Source: Flavobacteriales bacterium
GTDB lineage: Bacteria; Bacteroidota; Bacteroidia; UBA10329
Direction: 5' to 3'
NCBI GenBank assembly: GCA_021741155.1
Contig: JAIOYP010000004.1
Coordinates: 1-64,000 of the forward strand
Length of the DNA: 64,000 nucleotides
Under the pieces are notes generated by a model, which saw only the letters and a list, made by a program, of their open reading frames with translations, was not told where the DNA came from and ran no database searches. Numbering within the stretch: position 1 is the stretch's first letter; each line of letters begins with the position of its first letter. Below are positions 17,417 to 28,110 of this stretch, in pieces. A program made the translations under genes and the position numbers.

Positions 17417-17773
17417 ATGAAACGAACGATACTATTCTTGCTTCTTGCATTATTGTCTGTACAAGGCGTTGCGGTTGCCAATACTGACAATGGAATCGTT
17501 ACTGTAGGTGAACAAAATTCACTTCCTACTTGGGACGCTAAGATTTATCCAAACCCGAACAACGGAGTTTTCAGTTTGATGATAACAGGAAGTTCTGCTG
17601 CGTTCGAAGTATTCGTATTCAATATCCTTGGAGAAAAGGTCTTTGAAATGGAGATTCTTGGCGATCACGGTGCTAAAATTGATCTTTCAAGACTTGAAAA
17701 AGGACTCTATTTGATTCAGATTATTGATAAGAATCGAAGCGAAGTTCTTACCAGAAGAATGAACATCGAGTAA
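17417..17773 (+). CDS. Short exported protein that is almost only a T9SS sorting domain
   Basis: 118 residues: signal peptide (MKRTILFLLLALLSVQGVAVA), a linker of about 18 residues, then a full type A T9SS C-terminal domain (AKIYPNPNNGVFSLMI ... GLYLIQIIDKNRS). No functional domain lies between. It may be a remnant of a larger surface protein or a small carrier in its own right. Its own promoter-like box and clean start argue for expression. Confidence 0.8.
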   Translation: MKRTILFLLLALLSVQGVAVANTDNGIVTVGEQNSLPTWDAKIYPNPNNGVFSLMITGSSAAFEVFVFNILGEKVFEMEILGDHGAKIDLSRLEKGLYLIQIIDKNRSEVLTRRMNIE

Positions 17774-17775
17774 TT

Positions 17776-18528
17776 TTACTTGAATCCTCGCTCCTTCTTA
17801 ATCCTTTCGTAGGCCTCCGTTAATTTTTGGAATTTCTCCTTAGCTGCATCTTGATGTTCGGGTCCTAGGTGGCTTACTTTATCAGGATGATATTTAACCG
17901 CCATTTTGCGGTAAGCTTTCTTCACTTCATCATCTGTAGCTGATTTCGGAATCTCTAGAATCTGATAAACACTTTCATTATTCTGAACCAAAAACATGGC
18001 CTTGATGCTCATGAAATCAGCCTTACTGATTCCCATGTACGTGGCAATGCGCGTGAGAATATCTACCTCATTTCCGTGAATTTCTTGATCGGCATTGGCC
18101 ACCTGAAACAAGTATTGAAGTAGCTGTAAGCGAGAAGAGAGATCCATAAACGTCCTAATCTGCACACTTACCTTCTGAATCTCTATCGGCTGTTTTAGAA
18201 TCTCGCGAAGCAATAGCAATTGCTGTTGCGCCTTTTCCTCACCGAATTGAGCAATGAGAAACCGTTTCACAAATTCAAGTTCCGACTTCTTGATAGAGTT
18301 GTCGGCTTTCATCACGGCAGCAGTAAGAATGAGCAATGAAGCCTCAAAATCTCCTGCAGTTGTGCGATTTGGAGTGCTCCCAGGGCCAACCTGCGGATCT
18401 CCCCAATTCATTACATCGCCACTTGCGTTGTCATACAACGAGCCGAGCGCAAATCCAATTAATGCTCCGATTGGACCACCGAATGCCCAACCTGCCGTTC
18501 CCCCTAACCACTTTGCGTATTTCGCCAT
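17776..18528 (-). CDS. TerB-like / J-domain protein (DjlA-like)
   Basis: 250 residues: an N-terminal Gly/Ala-rich hydrophobic segment (GGTAGWAFGGPIGALIGFALGSLYD, likely membrane associated), a TerB/DjlA-like helical domain (about 60-170) and a C-terminal J-domain with the HPD motif (YHPDKVSH) that stimulates DnaK. The layout matches DjlA co-chaperones. Convergent with the T9SS-tail gene. Confidence 0.85.
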   Translation of the reverse strand: MAKYAKWLGGTAGWAFGGPIGALIGFALGSLYDNASGDVMNWGDPQVGPGSTPNRTTAGDFEASLLILTAAVMKADNSIKKSELEFVKRFLIAQFGEEKAQQQLLLLREILKQPIEIQKVSVQIRTFMDLSSRLQLLQYLFQVANADQEIHGNEVDILTRIATYMGISKADFMSIKAMFLVQNNESVYQILEIPKSATDDEVKKAYRKMAVKYHPDKVSHLGPEHQDAAKEKFQKLTEAYERIKKERGFK

Positions 18529-18545
18529 TGGCCGCGAAAATAAAA

Positions 18546-19052
18546 CTAGCTTCTCGTTAATCGTGAGATCAGTTCGGTTTGATCCGAATATTCTTCTGAG
18601 AGCGGCAAGCGAGCAGCCATTTCAAAATCCCGAAAATCAAATCCTGGAGAAACAGTACAACCAACTAGACACCAGCTTCCGCCTTCGGTCACTTCGGATG
18701 CGAACCAGCTTCTTCCTTTCACCACCAACTGTGGTTCCTCCACTCCTTCTAGGTCTAGACCAAGTTGATGCTTCTGGTATCTTCCATTTGGTTGAATTTC
18801 ATGAATGGTCAATCCATCGCCATCATAGAAATGCCACATTTCATCGCTATTGATGCGATGAAAAGCGGAGAAATTTTCCTTTGTGAGGAGGAAATAGATG
18901 CCCGTTGAATAACTTCTTGGGCCATCAATTCCTTTCAGTTCAGCCTCGGGAATGACACCCGTGGAGCGATAGGTTTCCTTATACCAACCACCTTCTGGGT
19001 GTTTGAGCATTTGAAGCTGATCGATGTAAAACTGTGCCTTTTCTGGAATCAT
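18546..19052 (-). CDS. Cupin protein (DUF985 type)
   Basis: 168 residues. The pattern HPEGGWYKETYRS and FSAFHRINSDEMWHFYDGD is typical of DUF985 cupins; the His residues are likely metal ligands. The reaction is unknown. It is 18 bp upstream of the J-domain gene's start, in a leftward gene run. Confidence 0.8.
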   Translation of the reverse strand: MIPEKAQFYIDQLQMLKHPEGGWYKETYRSTGVIPEAELKGIDGPRSYSTGIYFLLTKENFSAFHRINSDEMWHFYDGDGLTIHEIQPNGRYQKHQLGLDLEGVEEPQLVVKGRSWFASEVTEGGSWCLVGCTVSPGFDFRDFEMAARLPLSEEYSDQTELISRLTRS

Positions 19053-19054
19053 TA

Positions 19055-19411
19055 TTAACCTCGAACTTCCTTCTTTTTTCCTCCTAACGATTCCATGATG
19101 GAGGTGATTACCGACAACACCAAGCTAAATAGCAATGCCCACCAGAATCCGTCAACATAGAAGCCATCCACCATGTAGCTGCCCATCATGATGATACCTG
19201 CATTGATCACCAACAGGAACAGCCCAAGTGTAAAAATGGTGATGGGAATGGTGAGGATGACAAGCAGAGGTTTGAGAAAACCATTGAGCAAAGCAAGTAC
19301 GATGGCAACCCAGATCGCGTCAAGATAATCGGTTATGTGCGCTCCTGGCAACAGCCATGCCGTGAGAAAAACGGCCAACGATGAGATGATAATTTTTATG
19401 AGAATGTTCAT
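19055..19411 (-). CDS. Small four-helix membrane protein (phage holin family IV-like)
   Basis: 118 residues from the ATG at 19411, with four hydrophobic segments (ILIKIIISSLAVFLTAWLL, AIWVAIVLALLNGFL, IFTLGLFLLVINAGII, WWALLFSLVLSVIT) and the LNGFLKPLLVILTIPITIFTLGLF signature of the PF04020 family. The 'holin' name is historical; there is no phage here. ATG overlaps the stop of the upstream dehydrogenase gene (ATGA). Confidence 0.83.
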   Translation of the reverse strand: MNILIKIIISSLAVFLTAWLLPGAHITDYLDAIWVAIVLALLNGFLKPLLVILTIPITIFTLGLFLLVINAGIIMMGSYMVDGFYVDGFWWALLFSLVLSVITSIMESLGGKKKEVRG

Positions 19412-20514
19412 TTTGTATAGGTTATACGGTAAATACAATTGGCGTGATCGTCAGAAACAAGCAGGCTTCCATCTTCCATTTCGAGAACATCAACGGGGCG
19501 ACCCAAACGTTCCGCTCCACTTAGCCAGCCTTCGGCAAACACTTCATACTTAACAGCTAGATTGCCATTCAGTTCAACACGCGTAATGCGATAGCCATCG
19601 GGTACTGTCTTGTTCCATGAGCCATGTTCGGCAATGAAGACGGAGTTTCTGAATTCTTCTGGAAACACCTTTTTCTCAATAAAACTCATTCCAAGAGAAG
19701 CAACATGTGCGCCTAAATTCTGAGCTGGAGCCGTATACTTTTCACACGATTTATCGTCTCCAAATTTAGGGTCGGAAAATTCTCCTGAATGGCAATAAGG
19801 ATAGCCGAAATGCATTCCCTTCTCTGGCGCTCGGTTCAATTCATCAAACGGTTTGTTCTCTCCAAACCAATCGCGGCCATTGTCCGTAAACCAAAGTTCC
19901 TTGGTTTTTGGATGCCAATCAAACCCAACCGAGTTACGGATTCCGTGAGCGAAAACCTCAAAATCTGAACCATCAGCATTCATTCTTGTGATGGAGGCAA
20001 AACGTTTGTCTTCATCTTCTTTCAAACAGATATTACATGGTGCGCCAACAGGAACGTAGAGTTTTCCATCTGGCCCAAAGGCGATGTATTTCCATCCATG
20101 ATGTTTCTCATCAGGAAAATCATCTTTGATGGCTTGCATATTGGGTGGATTGGCAAGTTTTGAATCGATGCCACGCATCACAGAAACCTTGCTGATCTCA
20201 GCGATATAAAGGTCGCCATCGCGATAAGCAACACCGTTTGGTTGGTTCAAGCCTTCGGCAAGTACATAGGTTTTGTCGGATTTCCAATCTCCATCCTCAT
20301 CCACCACGGCATACACTTTTCCTGCATTTCGACTACCCACGAAAATGACTCCTTTTGGACCCTGCGCCAGCGAACGTGCATTCTCAACATCTGTGGCAAA
20401 CAATTCAATCTTAAAACCCTCGGGGAGTTTTATCAGATGAATCATATCCTGAATTTTCTGCGCTTTAGCAGAAAAAGAAAGAAGAAGGATGACAACGATT
20501 GGGAAATACCTCAA
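19408..20514 (-). CDS. Periplasmic sorbosone/glucose dehydrogenase-like beta-propeller
   Basis: 368 residues with signal peptide (MRYFPIVVILLLSFSAKAQ). The six-bladed propeller signature is visible: LPEGFKIELFA, GVIFVGSRNAGKVYAV, GPDGKLYVPVGAP, HGIRNSVGFDWHP and SVFIAEHGSWN. Family members oxidise sugars with PQQ; whether this cell makes PQQ is not shown here. Overlaps both neighbours by 4 bp, so it belongs to one message with the hydrolase and holin-like gene. Confidence 0.85.
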   Translation of the reverse strand: MRYFPIVVILLLSFSAKAQKIQDMIHLIKLPEGFKIELFATDVENARSLAQGPKGVIFVGSRNAGKVYAVVDEDGDWKSDKTYVLAEGLNQPNGVAYRDGDLYIAEISKVSVMRGIDSKLANPPNMQAIKDDFPDEKHHGWKYIAFGPDGKLYVPVGAPCNICLKEDEDKRFASITRMNADGSDFEVFAHGIRNSVGFDWHPKTKELWFTDNGRDWFGENKPFDELNRAPEKGMHFGYPYCHSGEFSDPKFGDDKSCEKYTAPAQNLGAHVASLGMSFIEKKVFPEEFRNSVFIAEHGSWNKTVPDGYRITRVELNGNLAVKYEVFAEGWLSGAERLGRPVDVLEMEDGSLLVSDDHANCIYRITYTK

Positions 20515-21359
20515 ACCTGATCGGATAAGAATTGTAATGCCAATTGATTAAACTTTTCCGGTTCTTCAAATTGCGGCACATGACCGCACTTCTCAAACGT
20601 TTCGAAGCGAGCATTAGGTACCAAGGCATGTATTTTTTGTCCGTAAGCGTAAGGAAGAATGGCATCCTCTTTTCCCCAAAGAATGAGTTTGGGAAAGTCG
20701 AGATGATTTAACCGTTCGTAATGCGGCACATGATTCTCCAGCATAAAATTCCGAAGTGTGCTCAATAACGCACGTTTTGAACCTCTAATGGCCAAAGGAG
20801 CTGAAAACCACTTGGCAAAATCTCCATGCTTTTTCTTGTCGAACACTCCTTTAATTGGAGCTCGTTTCAAAATCGGACCTCCCAAAGTTCCTATTAAGGC
20901 TTCGCCAATTCCTTTAGGCTGCATCACTCTTATTCCGGGGTCATTTGGGGTTGGAATGCCATAGCAATCGACCAAAAAAATGGATTTTATCTTTTCGGGA
21001 TGATGACTTGCAAATCGGGTACTGATGGCGCCTCCCATCGAAAGTCCAACCAAATGAAACTTCTCCTTTAAGCCAATAAATTCAATCAAATCAGAAACTT
21101 GCGCCATAAAGAGTTCACTTCCATGTTCGCGTTTTACACGCTCTGAAAATCCGCGTCCGTACAAATCAAAGCGCAGCACGCGATATCCTTGGGCTATCAA
21201 AAAGTGGAATTGATTATCCCACACATGCATATGACCAATAAGCCCGTGAATAAGCACAACCACTTCCCCATTTTCCGGACCAGCAAACTCGTATCGAACC
21301 TTACCGTTGGAAAGCTGAGCGTACGCTCCGTGCTTTTCCATTTCCTTTAAAACGCCCAT
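20511..21359 (-). CDS. Alpha/beta-fold hydrolase
   Basis: 282 residues: oxyanion HG (LIHGLIGHMHVWD), nucleophile elbow GLSMGGA (Ser), acid in LWGKEDAILP, and His near GHVPQFEEPEKF. The fold and triad are complete. Substrate unknown; esterase, C-C hydrolase or dehalogenase-like are all possible. It is the first gene of the leftward run 21359-17776. Confidence 0.85.
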   Translation of the reverse strand: MGVLKEMEKHGAYAQLSNGKVRYEFAGPENGEVVVLIHGLIGHMHVWDNQFHFLIAQGYRVLRFDLYGRGFSERVKREHGSELFMAQVSDLIEFIGLKEKFHLVGLSMGGAISTRFASHHPEKIKSIFLVDCYGIPTPNDPGIRVMQPKGIGEALIGTLGGPILKRAPIKGVFDKKKHGDFAKWFSAPLAIRGSKRALLSTLRNFMLENHVPHYERLNHLDFPKLILWGKEDAILPYAYGQKIHALVPNARFETFEKCGHVPQFEEPEKFNQLALQFLSDQV

Positions 21360-21391
21360 GGTTCAAATTTATCAAACTGATACGAGGTTAT

Positions 21392-21499
21392 TGCACAGAG
21401 TATAATGAAGAAAATAGAGATGCACAGAGACTTATCAGCAAGTGTAACCTATCCATCAGAATTCTCTGCGAAACTCATGTTCTCAACTTAATCTCTGTG
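21392..21499. repeat. CACAGAG/CTCTGTG intergenic palindrome cluster
   Basis: Copies of GCACAGAG at 21392 and 21422 face TCTCTGTG at 21492-21499, and an ATTCTCTGCG half lies between. It fills the gap between the divergent hydrolase and YggS genes. Same style as 7143-7226 and 49961-50045. Confidence 0.65.
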
Positions 21500-21526
21500 A
21501 AACTAAGAATAGGACTGTTGAGATTT

Positions 21527-21534
21527 TTACTTTG
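21527..21534 (+). promoter_or_regulatory. -7-like box (TTacTTTG)
   Basis: One mismatch to TAnnTTTG, 8 bp before the ATG at 21543. Confidence 0.5.
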
Positions 21535-21542
21535 CGCTCAGA

Positions 21543-22211
21543 ATGAGAACAATTGAAGAAAACATACGCGACATAAAATCGGAAATTCCGAACCACGTTA
21601 CGTTGGTTGCTGTTTCTAAAACAAAACCAAACGAGGTTTTGATGGAGGCTTACGAAGCCAGTCAGCGCATTTTTGGAGAGAACCGAGTGCAGGAGCTGGT
21701 GCCCAAATCTGAAACGCTGCCAAAAGATATTGCCTGGCACATGATTGGGCATTTGCAGCGCAACAAGATTAAATACATTGCTCCATTTGTTAGCTTGATT
21801 CATTCGGTTGACGAGGTGAATCTGCTTCCGGAGATTGACAAGCAAGCCGCCAAGAACAACCGAAACATCCGAGTTCTTCTTCAATTCCACATCGCCCAAG
21901 AAGACACCAAGTTTGGATTGAGTTTGGAGGAGGCTGAAACGTATCTCACTTCTTCTGAATATGCGCAGCTGAAAAACATAGAGGTGGCTGGCGTGATGGG
22001 AATGGCAACTTTTACGGAAGATGAGGCTCAAGTTAGGAATGAGTTCAAAACCTTGAAGAACATCTTTGACAGATTGAAAAGTGACTTCTTCTCTTCACAA
22101 CCTTCATTCAAAGAAATCTCGATGGGAATGTCTGGCGATTACAGGCTTGCCATTGAAGAAGGAAGTACGATGGTTCGGGTTGGAAGCTCCATTTTTGGTG
22201 TGCGAGGCTAG
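21543..22211 (+). CDS. PLP homeostasis protein (YggS/PLPBP family)
   Basis: 222 residues; binds pyridoxal phosphate on the Lys of VAVSKTKP (residue about 26) and is thought to buffer PLP. The FGENRVQEL, WHMIGHLQRNK and SMGMSGDY...GSTMVRVGSSIFG motifs of the family are all present. Stands alone and divergent from the hydrolase. Confidence 0.93.
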   Translation: MRTIEENIRDIKSEIPNHVTLVAVSKTKPNEVLMEAYEASQRIFGENRVQELVPKSETLPKDIAWHMIGHLQRNKIKYIAPFVSLIHSVDEVNLLPEIDKQAAKNNRNIRVLLQFHIAQEDTKFGLSLEEAETYLTSSEYAQLKNIEVAGVMGMATFTEDEAQVRNEFKTLKNIFDRLKSDFFSSQPSFKEISMGMSGDYRLAIEEGSTMVRVGSSIFGVRG

Positions 22212-22310
22212 CATGCTTGTTACAGTGTTGGAGAACATCTTCCAGAATTCAAATAATTGTATCTCCTTCTCCAACTAGGCTAACCCAGTTCGTTGAACAG
22301 ACCCGAAGTT

Positions 22311-23238
22311 TTAAATCGGCTGAACCGAATTCTCAGGAATCCATCCCACGCTTCCGTTAGAAAGTTTGATACGGATCCAACCATTCAGCTCATCCGAAGT
22401 ACTGACGACCAATCCTTCATGAATAACGAACAAATCTTTGCCTTTTTGATCGGGTGCGCTTTTGGCATTCACCGTTGAAGCAAATACCACGGCCCGCTTG
22501 TCATTTACGGCATAATCGTAATTTTTTTGAGCAGAGTAAATGGAAAAACCGAACCAAAGCAACGCGATAATACCTGAGTAAAACGTTAATCGTTTCATTC
22601 CTTCCTCAGTCAAAAATCTGAAGAGCAACAATCCGCCAAGTGCAAGAATAAGAGAAATAATTGCTGACCAAGCCCAACCATCTGTTGAGAAGGTGTTGAG
22701 CACCGCTTCCCACCATGTGATAAAGAAAAGTTGAGGAATCTCTTCTATTCTATCCTTTACGCTCATATTGGCCAATTTCAGATTAAACTGAATGTCTTCA
22801 TCCTTAGGAGCTAGCTTTAATGCTCGTTCGTAATTGAGAATGGTTGGTGCTATTTGCTTGGCTTTGAAGTAGGCGTTACCCAAGTTGTAGTATATCTCAG
22901 CCGAAACATATTCCTGCGCTAGAATTTCTTCGTAAAGCCCAATAGCATCGGAGTAACGCTCTTCAATGAGAGCAGTGTCTGCTTTAGATTTAGTTGTTTC
23001 AACTTGTGCCATAATTGAAGTTGGCAAGAACCATAGCAGACCAATTACCACCAATATCCACTTCGGATTTACGATTGACGATTTACGATTGACGATTTCA
23101 GAATACCGTCTGTCATGCTGAGGAACGAAGCATCTCATATTCAATTGACCGAAATAAAGAGATTCCTCGTTCCTCGGAATGACAAACGCGTCTTGAGTTT
23201 CAAGTTTCCTATTTCGAGTTTCATATTTCAAGTTTCCG

Positions 23239-23246
<8 letters not shown>
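22311..23246 (-). CDS. batE: BatE-like TPR/SH3 protein with repeat-derived N-terminus
   Basis: Last gene of the Bat operon. After a signal-like segment (WILVVIGLLWFLPTSIMAQ) come a TPR pair (ERYSDAIGLYEEILAQE, SAEIYYNLGNAYFKAKQ), two membrane helices (GWAWSAIISLILALGGLLLF and LTFYSGIIALLWFGFSIY) and a C-terminal bacterial SH3 domain. The ATG at 23246 overlaps the batD stop (ATGCTTAA), so coupling fits this start. That puts about 60 residues of translated repeat DNA (KYETRNRKLET, VIPRNEES, VNRKSSIVN) before the signal segment. There is no ATG between 23138 and the hydrophobic core. Bat proteins are envelope proteins tied to aerotolerance in Bacteroides. Confidence 0.85.
23065..23236. repeat. 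Composite repeat block inside the batE 5' end
   Basis: Three repeat types in series: ACGATTGACGATTT direct repeats (23071-23098), a GCTGAGGAACGAAGCATCTCA arm (23117-23137) paired loosely with GATTCCTCGTTCCTCGGAATGAC (23161-23183), and AGTTTC(C/A)TATTTC units (23196-23236). The block stays open in the batE frame. Confidence 0.8.
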
Positions 23247-25059
<1,813 letters not shown>

Positions 25060-25099
25060 TTTCTAATTATTCATTCTTAATTTTTGATTCCAAAAAAGA

Positions 25100-25957
25100 C
25101 TACCAATCTTTATCGATATTTCCCTTTACTCCTTTCTTGATCTTCTGTTCTTCCAGTCGATCTCGAATCTTCTTTTCGTCTTGATCTAATGCATCTAGAG
25201 CACGTTCGGCATCCTCCTTAGAAATCTCTCCCTCCTTAGGTTGTTGCTCTTTCTGCTCGTCTTGCTTCTCTTGATCTTTTTGCTGTTGATCTTGGTCTTT
25301 TTTGTCCTGATCCTTTTTCTCGTCCTGCTTTTGATCTTGCTTTTGCTGATCCTGTTTCTGCTGGTCGTCTTTCTTGTCTTTATCCTTATCCTGATTTTTC
25401 TGCTGCTCTTGTTCCTGTTGTTGCTGCAACATGCGTTTGGCGTAGGACAAGTTATACTTCGTGTCGATATCCGTTGGATTGTTGCGCAACGATTGCTTGT
25501 AAGCATCCACACCTTCCTGATATTTCTTCGTTTTCATGAACGAATTACCCAAGTTATGAAATGCTGCAGCCTTCTGTTCTTTATCGTCTGTTAGGTTTGG
25601 CAACGCTTGAAATGCACTTGCAGCCTCTTCATAACGCTCTTGTTTAAACAGCGCATCGCCCAAATTGAAACCAGAAATGAAGGCATCTGCTCCTCCTGTC
25701 TGCCCTTCACGGTAGGTCATTTCAGCTTCTCCGAACTTGCCGTCTTTGTAAAGCCCGTTTCCTTTTTTGATAAGGTCGTTGGGTTGTTGGGCATGTGCTG
25801 ATGCTAAAACCAAAAGCATGAGTGCCAGAAACAAACCAGCCTGCTTTATAGCAAAGAGATTGCCACGCTCGTACCTCGCTCGCAATGACGAGGACGAGGT
25901 AGTGTGGGCGTATTTCCATACGCCCCTACAAATCCCTATCAACTCATTCAACTTCAT
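25100..25957 (-). CDS. batC: BatC-like TPR protein with repeat-derived N-terminus
   Basis: Signal segment (KQAGLFLALMLLVLASAHAQ), then TPR repeats (LIKKGNGLYKDGKFGEAEMTYREGQ; AFHNLGNSFMKTKKYQEGVDAYKQSL; PTDIDTKYNLSYA) and a long Gln/Lys/Asp tail typical of BatC. The ATG at 25957, 14 bp after the batB stop, is the only good start but puts about 35 residues of translated repeat DNA (RGVWKYAHTTSSSS, RARYERGN) before the signal core. The open frame to 26005 is not needed. Probably a periplasmic, membrane-tethered member of the Bat complex. Confidence 0.85.
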   Translation of the reverse strand: MKLNELIGICRGVWKYAHTTSSSSLRARYERGNLFAIKQAGLFLALMLLVLASAHAQQPNDLIKKGNGLYKDGKFGEAEMTYREGQTGGADAFISGFNLGDALFKQERYEEAASAFQALPNLTDDKEQKAAAFHNLGNSFMKTKKYQEGVDAYKQSLRNNPTDIDTKYNLSYAKRMLQQQQEQEQQKNQDKDKDKKDDQQKQDQQKQDQKQDEKKDQDKKDQDQQQKDQEKQDEQKEQQPKEGEISKEDAERALDALDQDEKKIRDRLEEQKIKKGVKGNIDKDW

Positions 25958-25970
25958 CAACTCTATAAAC
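25856..25970. repeat. Composite repeat block at the batB/batC junction
   Basis: From left to right: a GAGATTGCCACGCTCG..CGCTCGCAATGACG element (25856-25891), a perfect 8-bp hairpin GGGCGTAT-TTCC-ATACGCCC (25906-25925), and CAACT-CATTCAACTTCATCAACT repeats (25940-25962). All of it is open in the batC frame. Confidence 0.8.
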
Positions 25971-27008
25971 TTATTTCTTGTTCTTAAACAGATTAAATCC
26001 GCCAAACACCTTCAATTTGCGCGAAGGTAACAGCACCTCAATCAACAGCAAGAGCAATGCCACAGCAATGAAATACTGGAAACGGTCTTCATAACTCGTA
26101 AACATCTTGCTTTCGAATTCTTCGCGCTGCATTCCTTCCAGTTCATCCATCAGCACATCTAGGCCTGTTTTAGAATTATTGGCACGCACATATGTTCCTC
26201 CGCCAGATGCAGCCACTTGCTGCAACATGGTTTCGTTCAATTTGGTAACCACCGTGTTTCCTGAGCGGTCTTTACGGTAGCCAAGCATTTGTCCACGTAC
26301 ATAGGTTGGAATAGGCGCTCCATCTACCGAACCAATTCCGATAGTATGCACCTTAATACCCAACTCTGCTGCTGCGGCTGCTTGCTTCAATGCATCGTCT
26401 TCATGATTCTCACCATCCGTAATGACGATAATTGATTTGTTTGCTTTTGAGTTGGCGCTAAACGAACCCATTGCCAATTCGATGGCCTTTCCGATGGCTG
26501 TTCCTTGGGTTGGAACGATATCCGTATTAATGGAGCGAAGAAACAGCTTGGCAGCAGAATGATCTACCGTCATTGGTAGTTGGATGTAAGCTTCGCCAGC
26601 AAACACTACCACTCCAATCTTGTCATTCTTCAAACGGTCTACCAAGCGAGAAATAGCCTGCTTGGCACGTTCTAGTCGGTTTGGAGTTAAATCTTCAGCC
26701 AGCATACTGTTCGACACATCCAAACAAATCATGAGTTCAAAACCTTCACGCTTCACTTCTTCATACTTGGTTCCAATCTGCGGATTTGCAATTCCAACAA
26801 GGATGAATGCCAAAGCGAGAATGAATAAGAATCGTTTCCAGCGCGGTAATGCTTTGGAAAGCGTGGGCATTAGATTTTGAATAATCTCAGCATCGCCCAA
26901 CTGCTTCAGCACGTTCTTTCTCCAACGGGCATTCAACCAGAACACGAGTAGCAGCACTGGAATAACCAGCAGCGCGTAGAGCCATATTTCGTTTGCGAAT
27001 CGGAACAC
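25971..27008 (-). CDS. batB: BatB-like VWA protein
   Basis: 345 residues: two N-terminal membrane helices (YALLVIPVLLLVFWL; FLFILALAFILVGIA), a von Willebrand A domain with MIDAS motif DVSNS (about residue 98), a TPMT-like 'T' in GTAIG and ITDGENHEDD, and a C-terminal helix (FQYFIAVALLLLLIEVLL). Inner-membrane component with the VWA facing the periplasm. Followed after a short gap by batC. Confidence 0.92.
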   Translation of the reverse strand: MFRFANEIWLYALLVIPVLLLVFWLNARWRKNVLKQLGDAEIIQNLMPTLSKALPRWKRFLFILALAFILVGIANPQIGTKYEEVKREGFELMICLDVSNSMLAEDLTPNRLERAKQAISRLVDRLKNDKIGVVVFAGEAYIQLPMTVDHSAAKLFLRSINTDIVPTQGTAIGKAIELAMGSFSANSKANKSIIVITDGENHEDDALKQAAAAAELGIKVHTIGIGSVDGAPIPTYVRGQMLGYRKDRSGNTVVTKLNETMLQQVAASGGGTYVRANNSKTGLDVLMDELEGMQREEFESKMFTSYEDRFQYFIAVALLLLLIEVLLPSRKLKVFGGFNLFKNKK

Positions 27009-27015
27009 CTTTTTA

Positions 27016-27048
27016 GAATTACGAATTACGAATTACGAATGAAGAATT
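27016..27048. repeat. GAATTACGAATTACG repeat between batA and batB
   Basis: Three tandem copies of GAATTAC(G) and then GAATGAAGAATT. Part of a 98-bp spacer that also holds TTCTTCATTTTTAATTTG. Confidence 0.8.
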
Positions 27049-27106
27049 GGGCAGAACCTTCAAACTCACTCCTATTTTTAATCGCTGATTCTTCATTTTT
27101 AATTTG

Positions 27107-28105
27107 TTAAACAATTGATCTCAGGATGGTTTGTTTCAACAGTACCTCACAAGCTAAGAGCAACAAAGCAGCAATAGCAAACGGCAGAAATTCCTCTTTC
27201 CGATTACGATATTCAGTTACATCTATCTTAGAACGCTCCAACTCATCAATTTCCTTGTAGACTTCCTCCAAGCTGGCATTGTCGGTAGCGCGGAAATACT
27301 TTCCATCGGTCATGTTTGCAATGCTGGTGAGTAGCTCCTCATTAATCTTTACTTCTACATCTTGGTAAACGGTTCTTCCGAACGGATCGGTGAACGGCAT
27401 GGGTGCCAAACCTCTCGTTCCAACGCCAATCGTGTACACACGCACTCCAAATTCTTTGGCGATTTCGGCAGCGGTAACTGGCGCAATGGAGCCCGAATTG
27501 TTATCGCCATCCGTAAGAAGAATAACCACTTTGCTTAGGGCTTCGCTGTCTTTAAGTCGTTTCACTGAGGTTGCCAATCCCATTCCGATGGCGGTTCCAT
27601 CTTCAAGCATGCCGCTTTTTACATCAGCAAACAGATTGAGAATAACCGAGTGGTCGGTAGTAAGCGGGCACTGCGTGAAGCTTTCGCCAGCAAAAACCAC
27701 TAGCCCTAGCCTATCATTTGGGCGATTGCCGATAAAGGTCTTGGCTACCTTTTTGGCTGCTTCCAAACGGTTGGGTTTAAAATCTTCCGCTTGCATAGAG
27801 CCCGAAATGTCAATCGCCATCACGATATCGATTCCTTCGGTCGTTACATCTTGCCAACTGCTAGACGACTGAGGACGCGCTAGAACCACAATAAGCAGCG
27901 TTACAGCCAACATGCGCAGAATGAAGGGCAGATGGATGAGTTTTGACTTGATAGTGGCTTCAGCGCCCTTAGATGAAGCCACATTGGAATAACGAAACTC
28001 CACGCGGCTCTTACGTTGCAAGAAAACGTAGTACGCCACCATCGGAATGAGGATGAGCGCAAGCCACAGCAGCTCAGGATTCTTGAATGCGATATCAGCC
28101 ATCAT
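27107..28105 (-). CDS. batA: BatA-like VWA protein
   Basis: 332 residues: N-terminal helices (LLWLALILIPMVAYYVFL; FILRMLAVTLLIVVLA), VWA domain with MIDAS DISGS near residue 100 and LLTDGDNNSG, and a C-terminal helix (LPFAIAALLLLACEVLL). Two ATGs at the start (28105 or 28102); either is close to the upstream stop (5-8 bp). Paralogue of batB next to it; the pair is the usual core of the Bat operon. Confidence 0.92.
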   Translation of the reverse strand: MMADIAFKNPELLWLALILIPMVAYYVFLQRKSRVEFRYSNVASSKGAEATIKSKLIHLPFILRMLAVTLLIVVLARPQSSSSWQDVTTEGIDIVMAIDISGSMQAEDFKPNRLEAAKKVAKTFIGNRPNDRLGLVVFAGESFTQCPLTTDHSVILNLFADVKSGMLEDGTAIGMGLATSVKRLKDSEALSKVVILLTDGDNNSGSIAPVTAAEIAKEFGVRVYTIGVGTRGLAPMPFTDPFGRTVYQDVEVKINEELLTSIANMTDGKYFRATDNASLEEVYKEIDELERSKIDVTEYRNRKEEFLPFAIAALLLLACEVLLKQTILRSIV

Positions 28106-28110
28106 CCTTT

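Noticed and set aside
19055-19411. Phage holin as a sign of a prophage
   Set aside because: The family name is historical and the neighbours are ordinary chromosomal genes.
21483-22031. 182-codon leftward frame
   Set aside because: Antisense to the YggS-family gene, which has all its motifs.
25241-25594. Leu/Val/Ile-rich 117-codon rightward frame that looks like a membrane protein
   Set aside because: It is the antisense of the Gln/Lys/Asp-rich BatC tail; the hydrophobic look is an artefact of the codons.
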